Source of the DNA: Clostridium cibarium
Lineage (GTDB): Bacteria > Bacillota > Clostridia > Clostridiales > Clostridiaceae
Length of the DNA: 64,000 nt
Direction: 5' to 3'
NCBI RefSeq assembly: GCF_014836335.1
Contig: NZ_JACSRA010000001.1
Location: forward strand, 141,868 to 205,867
Part shown: piece after piece, positions 26,001-33,739 of the stretch
Layout: each line of letters starts with the position of its first letter
How positions within the stretch are numbered: the first letter of the stretch is position 1
Position numbers and translations under genes: made by a program
Notes under the pieces: model-generated
Database searches by the model: none
Told to the model about the DNA's origin: nothing
What the model saw: the letters and a program-made list of their open reading frames with translations, nothing else

Positions 26001-26526
26001 ATGTTCTAAATCCATCAAAGAAATTACAGAAAGGTATTCTTGATTTAATTGCAGTTAAATGTGCAACTGCTGATAAATCCATAACTTCTTGAACTGATCC
26101 TTCTGCAAGCATTGCAAAACCAGTTTGTCTTGCAGCCATAACGTCTTGGTGATCACCAAATATGTTAAGTGCTGAAGTAGCAAGTGCTCTTGCTGATACG
26201 TGGAATACTGCTGGAAGCATTTCTCCTGCTATCTTATACATGTTAGGAATCATTAATAATAATCCTTGTGAAGCAGTATAAGTTGTTGTTAATGCTCCTG
26301 CTTGTAATGAACCATGTACTGCACCAGCTGCTCCTGCTTCTGATTGCATTTCCATAACTCTTACTGGTTGTCCAAAAATATTTTTTCTTCCTTGAGCTAC
26401 CCATTCATCAACATGTTCAGCCATTGGTGAAGATGGTGTTATAGGATAGATTGCTGTAGCTTCTGTAAATGCATAAGAAATGTGAGCTGCTGCAGTATTT
26501 CCATCCATAGTTTTCATTTTTCTCAT
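23017..26526 (-). CDS. nifJ: Pyruvate:ferredoxin (flavodoxin) oxidoreductase
   Basis: Single-chain PFOR of 1169 residues, the usual length. It oxidises pyruvate with CoA to acetyl-CoA and CO2, reducing ferredoxin, the central step of clostridial fermentation. In order: the pyruvate-binding N-terminal domain (DGNTAAAHISYAFTEATAIY, PITPSSPMAE), the gamma-type domain, two [4Fe-4S] motifs in a ferredoxin domain (CIQCNQCSFVCP near 690, CSGCGNCAQVCP near 745), the TPP domain with CAGCGETPYAKL near 815 and GGDGWAYDIGFGG near 965. All ligands are intact. It is monocistronic. The codon mix is markedly more GC-rich than its neighbours, as expected for a highly expressed gene. Confidence 0.98.
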   Translation of the reverse strand: MRKMKTMDGNTAAAHISYAFTEATAIYPITPSSPMAEHVDEWVAQGRKNIFGQPVRVMEMQSEAGAAGAVHGSLQAGALTTTYTASQGLLLMIPNMYKIAGEMLPAVFHVSARALATSALNIFGDHQDVMAARQTGFAMLAEGSVQEVMDLSAVAHLTAIKSRIPFCNFFDGFRTSHEIQKIEVLEYDELAKLVDYDAVEAFRNRALNPNHPVTKGTAQNADIYFQERESVNKFYDAVPEIVEGYMAEITKLTGREYHCFDYYGAPDADRVIIAMGSATDVCEETIDYLNANGQKVGVVKVRLFRPFSNERLLKAIPSTANKIAVLDRTKEPGSAGEPLYLDVKNAFYGKENAPVIVGGRFGLGSKDPNPGHIAAVYENLAKDEPKNGFTIGIVDDVTNTSLEVHEDIDATPEGTTACKFWGLGSDGTVGANKSAIKIIGDHTDMYAQGYFFYDSKKSGGITVSHLRFGKKAIKSPYLINKADFVSCSNQSYIHKYNVLDGLKAGSTFLLNTIWTPEDLEEKLPASYKRFIANNNIKFYTLNAVAIAQEIGLGGRINMIMQSAFFKLAKIIPLEDAIKYLKDAVVTSYGKKGQKVVDMNNAAIDKGVEAIVEIKIPEAWKTAVDKEVADTKKKSDFVKNIVIPMNRQEGDSLPVSTFVGMEDGTFEAGTAAFEKRGIAVNVPAWQSDKCIQCNQCSFVCPHAAIRPVLLTDEEAKNAPESLKAVPAKALKTEEPLQYFMAVTPLDCSGCGNCAQVCPAPGKALVMQPQDTLADQMEAWDYSMDKVSPKENPMSKTTVKGSQFEQPLLEFSGACAGCGETPYAKLITQLFGDRMMIANATGCSSIWGGSAPSTPYTKNHNGHGPAWANSLFEDNAEYGLGMHLGVKSIRARIAENCEKALAAGLDGEAKAAVEDWLANIDNGEGTRTRAERLEAALEAVNTPEAKAILKEKDFFVKRSQWIFGGDGWAYDIGFGGVDHVLASGEDVNIFVFDTEVYSNTGGQSSKSTPTAAIAKFAASGKKTKKKDLGMMAMSYGYVYVAQVNIGADKNQALKAIAEAEAYKGPSLIIGYAPCINHGIKIGMGNSQLEAKRATDCGYWQMYRFNPQLKGTKNPFTLDSKEPTADFKEFLMGEVRYASLAKAFPEAADALFEKTYQDAQERLASYKKLAAE

Positions 26527-26614
26527 CGCGTAGACCCCTCTTTCAAAATTTAGAATTAATTCACAACATAGAAATATTTAATTAAGTATAATTAAATATA
26601 TTGACTATAAAACA

Positions 26615-26632
26615 TTGTGAAAATATTAACTT
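26615..26632. promoter_or_regulatory. Rex-like palindrome upstream of nifJ
   Basis: TTGTGAAAATATTAACTT matches 11 of 14 fixed positions of the clostridial Rex operator TTGTTAA-N4-TTAACAA and lies about 90-105 bases before the nifJ start. Rex senses NADH/NAD+ and controls fermentation genes in related species. The match is incomplete, so this is only a candidate. Confidence 0.3.
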
Positions 26633-26700
26633 TTACTTTTTTTGATATTATAAACCTACCAATTACATTATATATCACTAATTTAATTTTGCAAGGTAAT

Positions 26701-26725
26701 TTCCTAATGAAAGACAAATTAGGAA
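26701..26725 (-). terminator. Weak hairpin after murG
   Basis: The 8-bp stem TTCCTAAT/ATTAGGAA with a 9-base loop sits 22 bases after the murG stop, inside a wider 9-bp inverted repeat (26663-26671 with 26725-26733). It lacks a good U-run, so termination here is uncertain. The rest of 26527-26746 is the nifJ leader. Confidence 0.4.
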
Positions 26726-26746
26726 TAATGTAAATTTTCAGTCTTT

Positions 26747-27835
26747 TTACTTCTTCCTCCCTATAACTGACATAATAACTTGAATTACAGCATCATTTCC
26801 GACTTTATCTTTTCCCTTATTCATGTTTCTTACTAGTTCCTTTTTATTATCTTTAAGTTCATTTATTTTTTCTAAAAATGTATCTTTATTTATTTCTTCC
26901 TCTTCTATCACTAATGAATAACCTTCCCTTTCAAAAGATCTTGCATTTAAAATTTGATCTCCCCTACTAGCTTTTTTAGAAAGTGGAATCAATAAGGTTG
27001 GCTTTTTTAAAGCTAAAAACTCAAATATGGAATTAGCACCAGCTCTGGATATTATATAGTCTGCTGATTTCATTAAATGAGGAAGTTCCTCATTTACATA
27101 TTCAAATTGAACATAACCATTTAAGTTCTTCAAATTCTCATCTATATTTCCTTTACCGCAGATATGTATAATATCATACACATTTAGCAACTCTCTTAAA
27201 TTTTCTCTAACCACATTATTGACAACCTTAGACCCTAGGCTTCCTCCCATAATGAATATTATTTCTTTATTACCTTGAAAATCGCAGATTTCTAAACCTT
27301 TCAACTTCACCCCATTGAATATTTCGTCCCTTATTGGGCTTCCTGTCAATACACCTTTATCACCTTTTACATATTTCAAACTTTCTCTAAAAGTGACACA
27401 AAGTTTATTGCAAAATGGTGAGGATAATTTATTAGCAAGTCCTGGAGTAATATCTGATTCATGTGCAACAACTGGAATTCCTTTCATAGACGCTGCTATA
27501 ACTACTGGAACAGCAACAAATCCACCTTTTGAAAATATAACATCTGGTTTTTCTTTTGTTAATATTTTTTTAGCCTCAAAAATACCTTTTATAACTTTAA
27601 AAGGATCTGATATGTTTTTTAGGTCAAAATATCTTCTTAATTTCCCAGATGATATTCCGAAATAAGGTATTGAATTTTCACTAATAATTTCTTTCTCTAT
27701 ACCATCCTTACTACCAATATATTTAACCTCAAATCCATTTTTCATCAAACTTGGTATTAGCGCTAAGTTAGGCGTTACATGTCCAGCTGTACCCCCACCA
27801 GTCATAATTATTTTATATTTATTCAAAAATATCAC
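26747..27835 (-). CDS. murG: UDP-GlcNAc:lipid-I GlcNAc transferase MurG
   Basis: MurG converts lipid I to lipid II on the inner face of the membrane in peptidoglycan synthesis. The 362 residues show the N-terminal G-loop [30 protein letters not shown], a second G-loop [14 protein letters not shown], and the donor-binding segment [22 protein letters not shown], with GDQILNA following. These are the GT28 family signatures. It is monocistronic and not in a dcw cluster, which is common for clostridial murG genes of this type. A TATAAT -10 lies at 27885-27890 on the minus strand. Confidence 0.93.
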   Translation of the reverse strand: MIFLNKYKIIMTGGGTAGHVTPNLALIPSLMKNGFEVKYIGSKDGIEKEIISENSIPYFGISSGKLRRYFDLKNISDPFKVIKGIFEAKKILTKEKPDVIFSKGGFVAVPVVIAASMKGIPVVAHESDITPGLANKLSSPFCNKLCVTFRESLKYVKGDKGVLTGSPIRDEIFNGVKLKGLEICDFQGNKEIIFIMGGSLGSKVVNNVVRENLRELLNVYDIIHICGKGNIDENLKNLNGYVQFEYVNEELPHLMKSADYIISRAGANSIFEFLALKKPTLLIPLSKKASRGDQILNARSFEREGYSLVIEEEEINKDTFLEKINELKDNKKELVRNMNKGKDKVGNDAVIQVIMSVIGRKK

Positions 27836-28181
27836 TCCTTAAAACAAACTCGTATCTATAACAATTTTTCTTTTCATATATTCAATTATACTAGATTATC
27901 TTTTTCAAAAGACTTCAATTTTATTGTTTATATGTTTTTATCTTTTAATTTTTAACTACCATATAATATTATATGAGTAAAAAATAAAATTTCAAATTTT
28001 AATTAATTATTATAAAATTTTATTTTCTATTCACTTCATTTCATATATTAAAAACACAATCTAATATGAAAAACACAATCTAAAAACCGTAACAACCTGC
28101 TTTTTTTCGTGACTAATATCACGTTCTTATTTGCTCATACTCTCTATAATTAAAAGCATGTTAACATAGGAGGATTTATTT
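27836..28181. promoter_or_regulatory. Divergent intergenic region murG/modA
   Basis: This 346-base, very AT-rich spacer holds three recognisable items. The murG -10 (TATAAT, 27885-27890, minus) lies near one end. A 15-bp direct repeat AAAAACACAATCTAA occurs at 28050-28064 and 28069-28083. The modA promoter with its palindrome lies at 28108-28150. Nothing else coding or structured was seen. Confidence 0.6.
28108..28150 (+). promoter_or_regulatory. modA promoter with CRP/FNR-type site
   Basis: CGTGACTAATATCACG (28108-28123) is a CGTGA-N6-TCACG palindrome, the geometry of CRP/FNR-family sites. A perfect -10 TATAAT lies at 28145-28150 with no good -35. With a start near 28157 the palindrome centre is at about -41.5, the classic class II activator position. 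The same palindrome precedes narA at 40519-40534. Confidence 0.7.
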
Positions 28182-28961
28182 ATGAAAAAAAGATTAACAC
28201 TTTCTACTTTTTTAATAATACTAATTTCAACTATACTACTTTCTTCTTGTAGCACTTTTAACAACTCATCAGGAGCAATAGAATTGAACATTTCCGCTGC
28301 TGCAAATCTAAAAGAAGCAATGGAAGAAATACAAACTGAATTTAAAAAGATTAATTCTAACATTAATTTAACTATTAATTATGGCTCTTCTGGTTCTCTT
28401 GAACAACAAATAGAACAAGGTGCCCCTTGTGATATATTCATTTCCGCTGGTCAAGACCAAATGAAATTTTTAAATGATAAATCTTTCTTATTGGAGAACA
28501 GTGATAAAGACTTGATTAAGAATGATTTAGTTTTAGTTGGCCCAAAAAACAGTGAAATAAATAGCATCTCTGATTTAAATACCGATAAAGTTAAAAAAAT
28601 TGCAATTGGCGAACCACATAGTGTTCCTGCTGGAAAATATGCTGATGAAACTTTCCAAAACCTTAACATTAAAAATGAAATTTCATCAAAACTTGTTTTT
28701 GCTAAAGATGTAAAAGAAGTACTTGCATGGTCAACTTCAGGCAATGCTGATGTTGGATTTGTATATAAAAGTGACGTACTAAATGATAGCAACTCAAAAA
28801 TTATTGAAGCGATACCAGATGACAAGCATTCAGCTATCATATATCCAATTGGAATACTTAAAGCTAGTAAAAATATAGATGCATCTAAATCCTTTGAAGA
28901 CTTTTTATTTACTGATACCTGTAAGAAAATTTTCAAAAAATATGGTTATCACTTAACTTAA
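28182..28961 (+). CDS. modA: Molybdate-binding lipoprotein ModA
   Basis: Solute-binding protein of the molybdate ABC importer. The 259 residues begin with a lipoprotein signal (KKR, hydrophobic stretch, lipobox LLSSC with Cys at residue 23). The ModA fold follows: LNISAAANLKEAMEEI, INYGSSGSLEQQIEQGAPCDIFISA, VGPKNSE and VPAGKYA, with oxyanion-binding Ser residues in SAA and GSSGS. A strong AGGAGG lies 8 bases before the ATG. First gene of modABC; tungstate may also be bound. Confidence 0.95.
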   Translation: MKKRLTLSTFLIILISTILLSSCSTFNNSSGAIELNISAAANLKEAMEEIQTEFKKINSNINLTINYGSSGSLEQQIEQGAPCDIFISAGQDQMKFLNDKSFLLENSDKDLIKNDLVLVGPKNSEINSISDLNTDKVKKIAIGEPHSVPAGKYADETFQNLNIKNEISSKLVFAKDVKEVLAWSTSGNADVGFVYKSDVLNDSNSKIIEAIPDDKHSAIIYPIGILKASKNIDASKSFEDFLFTDTCKKIFKKYGYHLT

Positions 28962-28999
28962 TTTGCTAATTTAATTTTACTTTATAGGAGGATTTAACG

Positions 29000-29674
29000 A
29001 TGGATATTACTCCCTTATGGATTTCCATTAAAACAGCTTTTATTTCAACTGCAATAACATTTATCTTTGGCATTATAATTTCTTACTGGATGGCAAATTT
29101 CAAAGGAAAACTCAAAGGAATATTGGATGGAATATTAACTTTGCCCTTAATTTTACCCCCAACTGTTGTAGGTTTCTTCTTATTACTTATTTGTGGCAAA
29201 AATGGTCCCATAGGCAAGATATTAGAGCTTTTTAATACATCTTTAATTTTCAGTTGGAGCGCTACTATACTTGCCGCTACAGTAGTATCATTCCCGATGA
29301 TGTACAGGACTTCACGTGCAGCCTTTGAGCAAATAGACATTAATATTATCTTTGCAGCTAGAACTCTAGGACTTAGTGAGTTTAAAATATTTTATAAGAT
29401 TGCTATTCCATTGGCTATGCCTGGCATTATCGCAGGATTAGTTTTATCATTTGCTCGAGCCATAGGCGAGTTTGGTGCAACTCTAATGCTTGCTGGAAAT
29501 ATTCCTGGAAAGACACAAACAATGCCTCTTGCCATTTTTTTTGCAGCAGAAAGTGGCGATATGAAAAGGGCAATGCTTTGGGTTATTGTAATATTTTTAA
29601 TAACATTATTATTAATTTTACTTCTAAATTACTGGTCAGACATTCAACTTAAATTGCTAGGAAGGAGGCACTAA
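29000..29674 (+). CDS. modB: Molybdate ABC transporter permease ModB
   Basis: Integral membrane subunit, 224 residues with five or six hydrophobic segments. Conserved pieces are LPLILPPTVVGFFLL, FPMMYRTSRAAFEQID and the cytoplasmic EAA-type loop ARTLGLSEFKIFYKIAIPLAMPGIIAG, followed by FARAIGEFGATLMLAGNIPG. The GEFGATLM-GNIPG block is typical of ModB. AGGAGG lies 10 bases upstream. The gene ends 2 bases before modC. Confidence 0.95.
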   Translation: MDITPLWISIKTAFISTAITFIFGIIISYWMANFKGKLKGILDGILTLPLILPPTVVGFFLLLICGKNGPIGKILELFNTSLIFSWSATILAATVVSFPMMYRTSRAAFEQIDINIIFAARTLGLSEFKIFYKIAIPLAMPGIIAGLVLSFARAIGEFGATLMLAGNIPGKTQTMPLAIFFAAESGDMKRAMLWVIVIFLITLLLILLLNYWSDIQLKLLGRRH

Positions 29675-29676
29675 TT

Positions 29677-30723
29677 ATGTCATTATACATAAATATAGAA
29701 AATAATTTTTCTTCTTTTGATTTAAAAGTTAACTTCCAACACGAAAGAGGGATTCTAGGATTTTTAGGTGCTTCTGGTTCTGGCAAAAGTATGACTTTAA
29801 AATGCATTTCAGGTTTGCTTAACCCATCTAAAGGGCAAATAATTGTAAACAATAGAACTTTTTTTGATTCGCAAGAAAAAATAAACTTAAGTCCTCAAAA
29901 AAGAAAAGTAGGATACTTATTTCAAAACTATGCTTTATTCCCTAACATGAATGTAATTGATAATATTGAACTCGGAATTTCCAATTTGAATGATAAACAA
30001 AAAAAACTATTAAGCAATGATTATATAGAAAGATTAGGATTATCAGGACTAGAAAAACATTATCCTTGGCAATTATCTGGTGGACAGCAACAAAGAGTTG
30101 CTATTGCTAGAGCGCTTATAACTTCTCCTGATATCTTGCTTTTAGATGAACCTTTTTCTGCCTTAGACCAACATTTAAAAAATAATTTAGAAAAAGAATT
30201 GATGTCTATATTAAAAATTTATAGCGGAAATATCATCTTCGTAACACATAACATAAATGAAGCATATAGAATCTGTGATGACATTGTTGTGTATGAAAAT
30301 GGTAACGCCTTAAAAAAAAGAGACAAAAAAGATTTATTTAAACATCCAAAATCACTGTCAGAAGCAACTTTAACAGGTTGCAAAAATATTTCAAAAGCTA
30401 GAAAAACCGGTAAATATACTATTTTTGCTGAGAATTGGGGATATGAATTTATAGTTAATAGTGAAGTACCTGAAAATGTTCAATACATCTGCATACGTGC
30501 ACATGATCTTGAGATTTCTGTTGATGAAAAAACCGAAAATACATTTTATTACAAAATTGATAGTATTATCGAAAATCCTTTTGACTTTACTTTATATATA
30601 AAAAACAATACTATTCCTTATCTAAATGCAATTGAATATAAGATCAAAAAAAAGGATATGCATTTCTCTATAAATGATATACTTTCTTTAACTTTCCCAA
30701 AAGACAATTTATTTTATTTTTAA
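29677..30723 (+). CDS. modC: Molybdate ABC transporter ATPase ModC
   Basis: 348-residue ATP-binding subunit. Walker A is GASGSGKS (about residues 32-39), Q-loop YLFQNYALFP, signature LSGGQQQRVAIARAL, Walker B ILLLDEPFSALD and switch His in VTHN. A C-terminal regulatory domain of about 120 residues follows; it resembles a TOBE/MOP molybdate-sensing domain but is divergent, so sensing is inferred. The ribosome site AAGGAGG is inside the end of modB. The unit ends at a bidirectional hairpin. Confidence 0.94.
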   Translation: MSLYINIENNFSSFDLKVNFQHERGILGFLGASGSGKSMTLKCISGLLNPSKGQIIVNNRTFFDSQEKINLSPQKRKVGYLFQNYALFPNMNVIDNIELGISNLNDKQKKLLSNDYIERLGLSGLEKHYPWQLSGGQQQRVAIARALITSPDILLLDEPFSALDQHLKNNLEKELMSILKIYSGNIIFVTHNINEAYRICDDIVVYENGNALKKRDKKDLFKHPKSLSEATLTGCKNISKARKTGKYTIFAENWGYEFIVNSEVPENVQYICIRAHDLEISVDEKTENTFYYKIDSIIENPFDFTLYIKNNTIPYLNAIEYKIKKKDMHFSINDILSLTFPKDNLFYF

Positions 30724-30739
30724 AAACATATTTTTTTAA

Positions 30740-30778
30740 AGTAGTTTAGCTGGAATTATATATTCCAGCTAAATTACT
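30740..30778. terminator. Bidirectional terminator modC / mog
   Basis: A 17-bp inverted repeat (one G-U pair per strand) with loop TATAT separates the convergent modC and mog genes. The minus-strand transcript then passes UUUAAAAAAA and the plus-strand transcript has only a short U-run, so it may serve both directions with different strength. Confidence 0.85.
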
Positions 30779-31270
30779 CTATTTCCTTGCACAATTAGAT
30801 ACTTCACCTTTTAGTATTCCTAATGCATGATCAAGTTCTGTTATAATATATTCTAAGTATTCTGTAACCGCCTTCGGACTTCCTGGTAAATTTATTATTA
30901 ATGTTTTCTTCCGTATTACGGCAACAGCACGACTTAACATCGCTCTTTTAGTAAATTGCAAACTATACGCACGCATAGCTTCCGGTATTCCTGGAACCAC
31001 TCTCTCCCCTGCTTCTAAAGTCGCTTCTGGCATACAATCCCTTGGTGAAAAACCTGTTCCTCCCGTTGTAAGAATGAGGTCTGCAATATTCTCATCACAG
31101 ATCCTCTTCATTTCGGCACTTAACATATTCTTTTCATCCGGTAATAATATTTTATGTACAACTTTAAATCCATTTTCTTCAACTATTTTTCTAATAGCTA
31201 AACCACTTTTATCTTCTCTCTCTCCTCTGTATCCACTATCACTTGAAGTAATTATCGCTACTTCAAACAT
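30779..31270 (-). CDS. mog: MogA/MoaB-type molybdopterin adenylyltransferase
   Basis: Binds and adenylylates molybdopterin before metal insertion by MoeA. The 163-residue MoCF_biosynth domain protein contains VAIITSSDSGYRG, the active-site loop LTTGGTGFSPRDCMPEAT and LINLPGSPKAVTEYL. A cysteine near the C-terminus (NCARK) is not part of the known fold. It overlaps the MOSC gene by 13 bases and is the last gene of the Moco operon. MogA and MoaB cannot be separated by these motifs. Confidence 0.92.
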   Translation of the reverse strand: MFEVAIITSSDSGYRGEREDKSGLAIRKIVEENGFKVVHKILLPDEKNMLSAEMKRICDENIADLILTTGGTGFSPRDCMPEATLEAGERVVPGIPEAMRAYSLQFTKRAMLSRAVAVIRKKTLIINLPGSPKAVTEYLEYIITELDHALGILKGEVSNCARK

Positions 31271-31689
31271 ACCAAATCATCCCCTACTTTAATTTTACCG
31301 CCATGTATAACCTTGGCAAAGACCCCTTCTCTAGGCATAATACAATCTCCAACTCTTTTGTATATTTCACAATGAGCATGGCACTCTTTTCCAACTTGAG
31401 TAAGTTCTAGAATGACGTCATTGCATTTAAATTTTATTCCTATAGGCAAAGTTCTAAAATCAATGCCTTCTACAAGAATATTTTCACCAAAAGCTCCATC
31501 CTCCACTGCTCCACCCTTGGAATTAAAATCAAGCACTTTATTATAAGATAGTAAACTTACTTGTCTATGCCAATTACCACCATGTGCATCATTCTCTAAT
31601 CCATATCCTTCAATAATATTGCATTCACCTATATTTTTCTTTGCTGTACCTCTCTTTTCACTTATACAAATAGCAATAATTCTACCCAT
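31258..31689 (-). CDS. MOSC domain protein
   Basis: MOSC domains bind a sulfur carrier or molybdopterin; stand-alone clostridial versions sit in Moco operons. The 143-residue protein shows GYGLENDAHGGNWHRQVSLL, DGAFGENILVEG and LELTQVGKECHAHCEIYKRVG, with the conserved cysteine in GKECHAHCEI. It has no N-terminal extension. It overlaps mog by 13 bases and follows moaA by 57 bases. A role in cofactor sulfuration or transfer is inferred from family and context. Confidence 0.88.
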   Translation of the reverse strand: MGRIIAICISEKRGTAKKNIGECNIIEGYGLENDAHGGNWHRQVSLLSYNKVLDFNSKGGAVEDGAFGENILVEGIDFRTLPIGIKFKCNDVILELTQVGKECHAHCEIYKRVGDCIMPREGVFAKVIHGGKIKVGDDLVCLK

Positions 31690-31746
31690 TACATGGCCTT
31701 CCTCTCTAAATCAAATTTAAATAATATCTTTATTATTTAATATATG

Positions 31747-32727
31747 TCAGCCACCTATTTCTGACATTATATGTTGTTCAAAATTCTCATGAGAATAAAT
31801 TTCAAAAAACTTATTTTCTATCGGTTTATTATAGATAGCATTTTTAATAGATTCTATTAACTCCTCTTGACTTTTTCCCTCACTTATAAGTTTTTTCAAA
31901 TCTATACCTTTATCATATTGTAGACAAGTTTTTAAAAATCCACTAGAAGTAAGTCTAATCCTATTACATTTATCACAAAACTTATGACTAACTGCACTTA
32001 TAAAACCTATTTTTCCTTTAAATTTATCTAAACTATAATAACAACTTGGTCCATTACCTAAAGACTCATTAAATTGATTAAGTTTTCCAAACTTTTTTTC
32101 AATAACTTTTCTTATTTCATTTTCACTCACACCTTTTCTCTGTTTTCCAACTCCTATTGGCATAAGTTCAATAAATCGAATGCTTAAATCCTTATTTCGT
32201 ATCATTTCAACTAATTCTAGTATTTGCTTGTCGTTTATTTCATTTATCATTACACAATTCAATTTAACAAGAAGATTCTCGTATTCTAAAGCTTTATCAA
32301 TTCCTCTAATAACTTTCTTTATATCTCCAATACGAGTAATGTTTTTGTATGTAAATTCATCTAAAGTATCAATACTAATATTAACTGCATCTAATCCTGA
32401 TCTAACTAAGGAATCAATTTGTTCCTCTAACAATATTCCATTTGTAGTCAAAGTAACATTATTAATATTGTCTATTTCTTTTATATTTTTAACAAGGTAC
32501 GACAAATCATTTCTGACTAAAGGTTCCCCCCCAGTTATTTTAACTTTACTAATACCTAACTTTGAAAAAACTTCACATAAATAAATTATTTCTTCATACG
32601 ATAATACTTCATTATCGCTCAAACATTCTATTTTCTCTTCTGGCATACAATAGACACATCTAAGATTACATCTATCAGTAATTGAAATTCTTATATAATC
32701 AATTTCTCTTTCGTAAATATCAACCAT
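31747..32727 (-). CDS. moaA: GTP 3',8-cyclase MoaA
   Basis: Radical-SAM enzyme catalysing the first step of molybdopterin synthesis from GTP. The 326 residues have the N-terminal cluster motif DRCNLRCVYCMPEEK (CX3CX2C, from about residue 18), GGEPLVRNDL, and the C-terminal second-cluster cysteines in KFCDKCNRIRLTSSGFLKTC. The protein ends EIGG, the double-Gly tail essential in this family. It lies 2 bases after mobB. Confidence 0.97.
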   Translation of the reverse strand: MVDIYEREIDYIRISITDRCNLRCVYCMPEEKIECLSDNEVLSYEEIIYLCEVFSKLGISKVKITGGEPLVRNDLSYLVKNIKEIDNINNVTLTTNGILLEEQIDSLVRSGLDAVNISIDTLDEFTYKNITRIGDIKKVIRGIDKALEYENLLVKLNCVMINEINDKQILELVEMIRNKDLSIRFIELMPIGVGKQRKGVSENEIRKVIEKKFGKLNQFNESLGNGPSCYYSLDKFKGKIGFISAVSHKFCDKCNRIRLTSSGFLKTCLQYDKGIDLKKLISEGKSQEELIESIKNAIYNKPIENKFFEIYSHENFEQHIMSEIGG

Positions 32728-32729
32728 TT

Positions 32730-33233
32730 CTACACCTCTTCACACACCTTAAGCAACTCTTTTACGATTTCATCGATACTATTTATATCAATAGTTTTTA
32801 CATTTTCAAAATGACAATTTAAATTTGTTGCTAAAGCTATCAGTGTTTCTTTCCTACAAACATAATCTCTTGAAATTTCTTTTCTTACAACTTCAATTTT
32901 GGGGTAGTCAGAATTCTTAAAACCTTCTAACAGAACAATATTTGCCTCCGGAAAATACCTTATTAACTCCTTTTCAGAAATTTCACTCATCTCTTTAACT
33001 ACCATTAATTTTGTTTTAGAAAATATAGCACTTCCATATGCCCCTGATTCTTTATGCCTATATGAATCAGTTCCTTCTATATCGCTTTGAAATTCATGTC
33101 CATCATGTTTAATTGTAGCAACCTTATATCCTAGATTAACTAACTTAGGTATTATCTTTGTTATAAGTGTTGTCTTTCCAGAATTCTTCACTCCACTTAT
33201 AGCAATCAATGTAGGTTTATCTTTGTTTTTCAT
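32730..33233 (-). CDS. mobB: Molybdopterin-guanine dinucleotide adaptor MobB
   Basis: GTP-binding P-loop protein that assists MobA in attaching GMP to the cofactor. The 167 residues show Walker [15 protein letters not shown] (residues 14-27), a [21 protein letters not shown] block and [20 protein letters not shown], all standard MobB features. It overlaps moaC by a few bases at the upstream side. MGD rather than MPT is the form used by nitrate reductases of the NarA type. Confidence 0.93.
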   Translation of the reverse strand: MKNKDKPTLIAISGVKNSGKTTLITKIIPKLVNLGYKVATIKHDGHEFQSDIEGTDSYRHKESGAYGSAIFSKTKLMVVKEMSEISEKELIRYFPEANIVLLEGFKNSDYPKIEVVRKEISRDYVCRKETLIALATNLNCHFENVKTIDINSIDEIVKELLKVCEEV

Positions 33234-33705
33234 TTAAAAACTCTCCACTTTTTCCACCAGTTTTCTTCTCTAAATAGATTTCCGAAATTTCCATAGTTTT
33301 ATCTATAGCTTTGCACATATCATAAATAGTAAGAAGTGTTATATTTACTCCCGTCAAAGCTTCCATTTCCACACCTGTTTTACCTTCTACTTTAACTGTG
33401 CATATCGCTTCTATGTAACTCTGCTCCTTATTTACTTGAAAATCAACTTTACATTTACTAATCATTAATGGATGACACATTGGAATTAACTCTGAAGTCT
33501 TCTTTACTCCCATTATTCCAGCAATTCTCGCTACTCCAAGAACATCTCCCTTTTTAACAGTTTTATTTAAAATTGATTCCATAACACTACCATTAACAAA
33601 AATTTTTCCCTTAGCAATTGCTGTTCTTGATGTTATATTTTTTTCTGAAATATCAACCATAACTGCATTTCCATCTAAATCGAAATGACTAAATTTATTT
33701 TCCAT
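33217..33705 (-). CDS. moaC: Cyclic pyranopterin monophosphate synthase MoaC
   Basis: Acts after MoaA to give cyclic pyranopterin monophosphate. About 162 residues with [40 protein letters not shown] (substrate-binding Lys and HP) and [18 protein letters not shown], the family signature. A GTG at 33714 lies only two bases from AAGGAAG, whereas the ATG at 33705 has an 8-base spacing and gives MENKFSHFD, so that start is preferred. Its 3' end overlaps mobB. Confidence 0.95.
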   Translation of the reverse strand: MENKFSHFDLDGNAVMVDISEKNITSRTAIAKGKIFVNGSVMESILNKTVKKGDVLGVARIAGIMGVKKTSELIPMCHPLMISKCKVDFQVNKEQSYIEAICTVKVEGKTGVEMEALTGVNITLLTIYDMCKAIDKTMEISEIYLEKKTGGKSGEFLNEKQR

Positions 33706-33739
33706 ATATTGCACTTCCTTTAAATTCTCTGATTATTAC

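Noticed and set aside
28451-28936. 161-codon minus-strand ORF
   Set aside because: It lies within modA on the opposite strand; modA has a lipobox, a ribosome site and family motifs.
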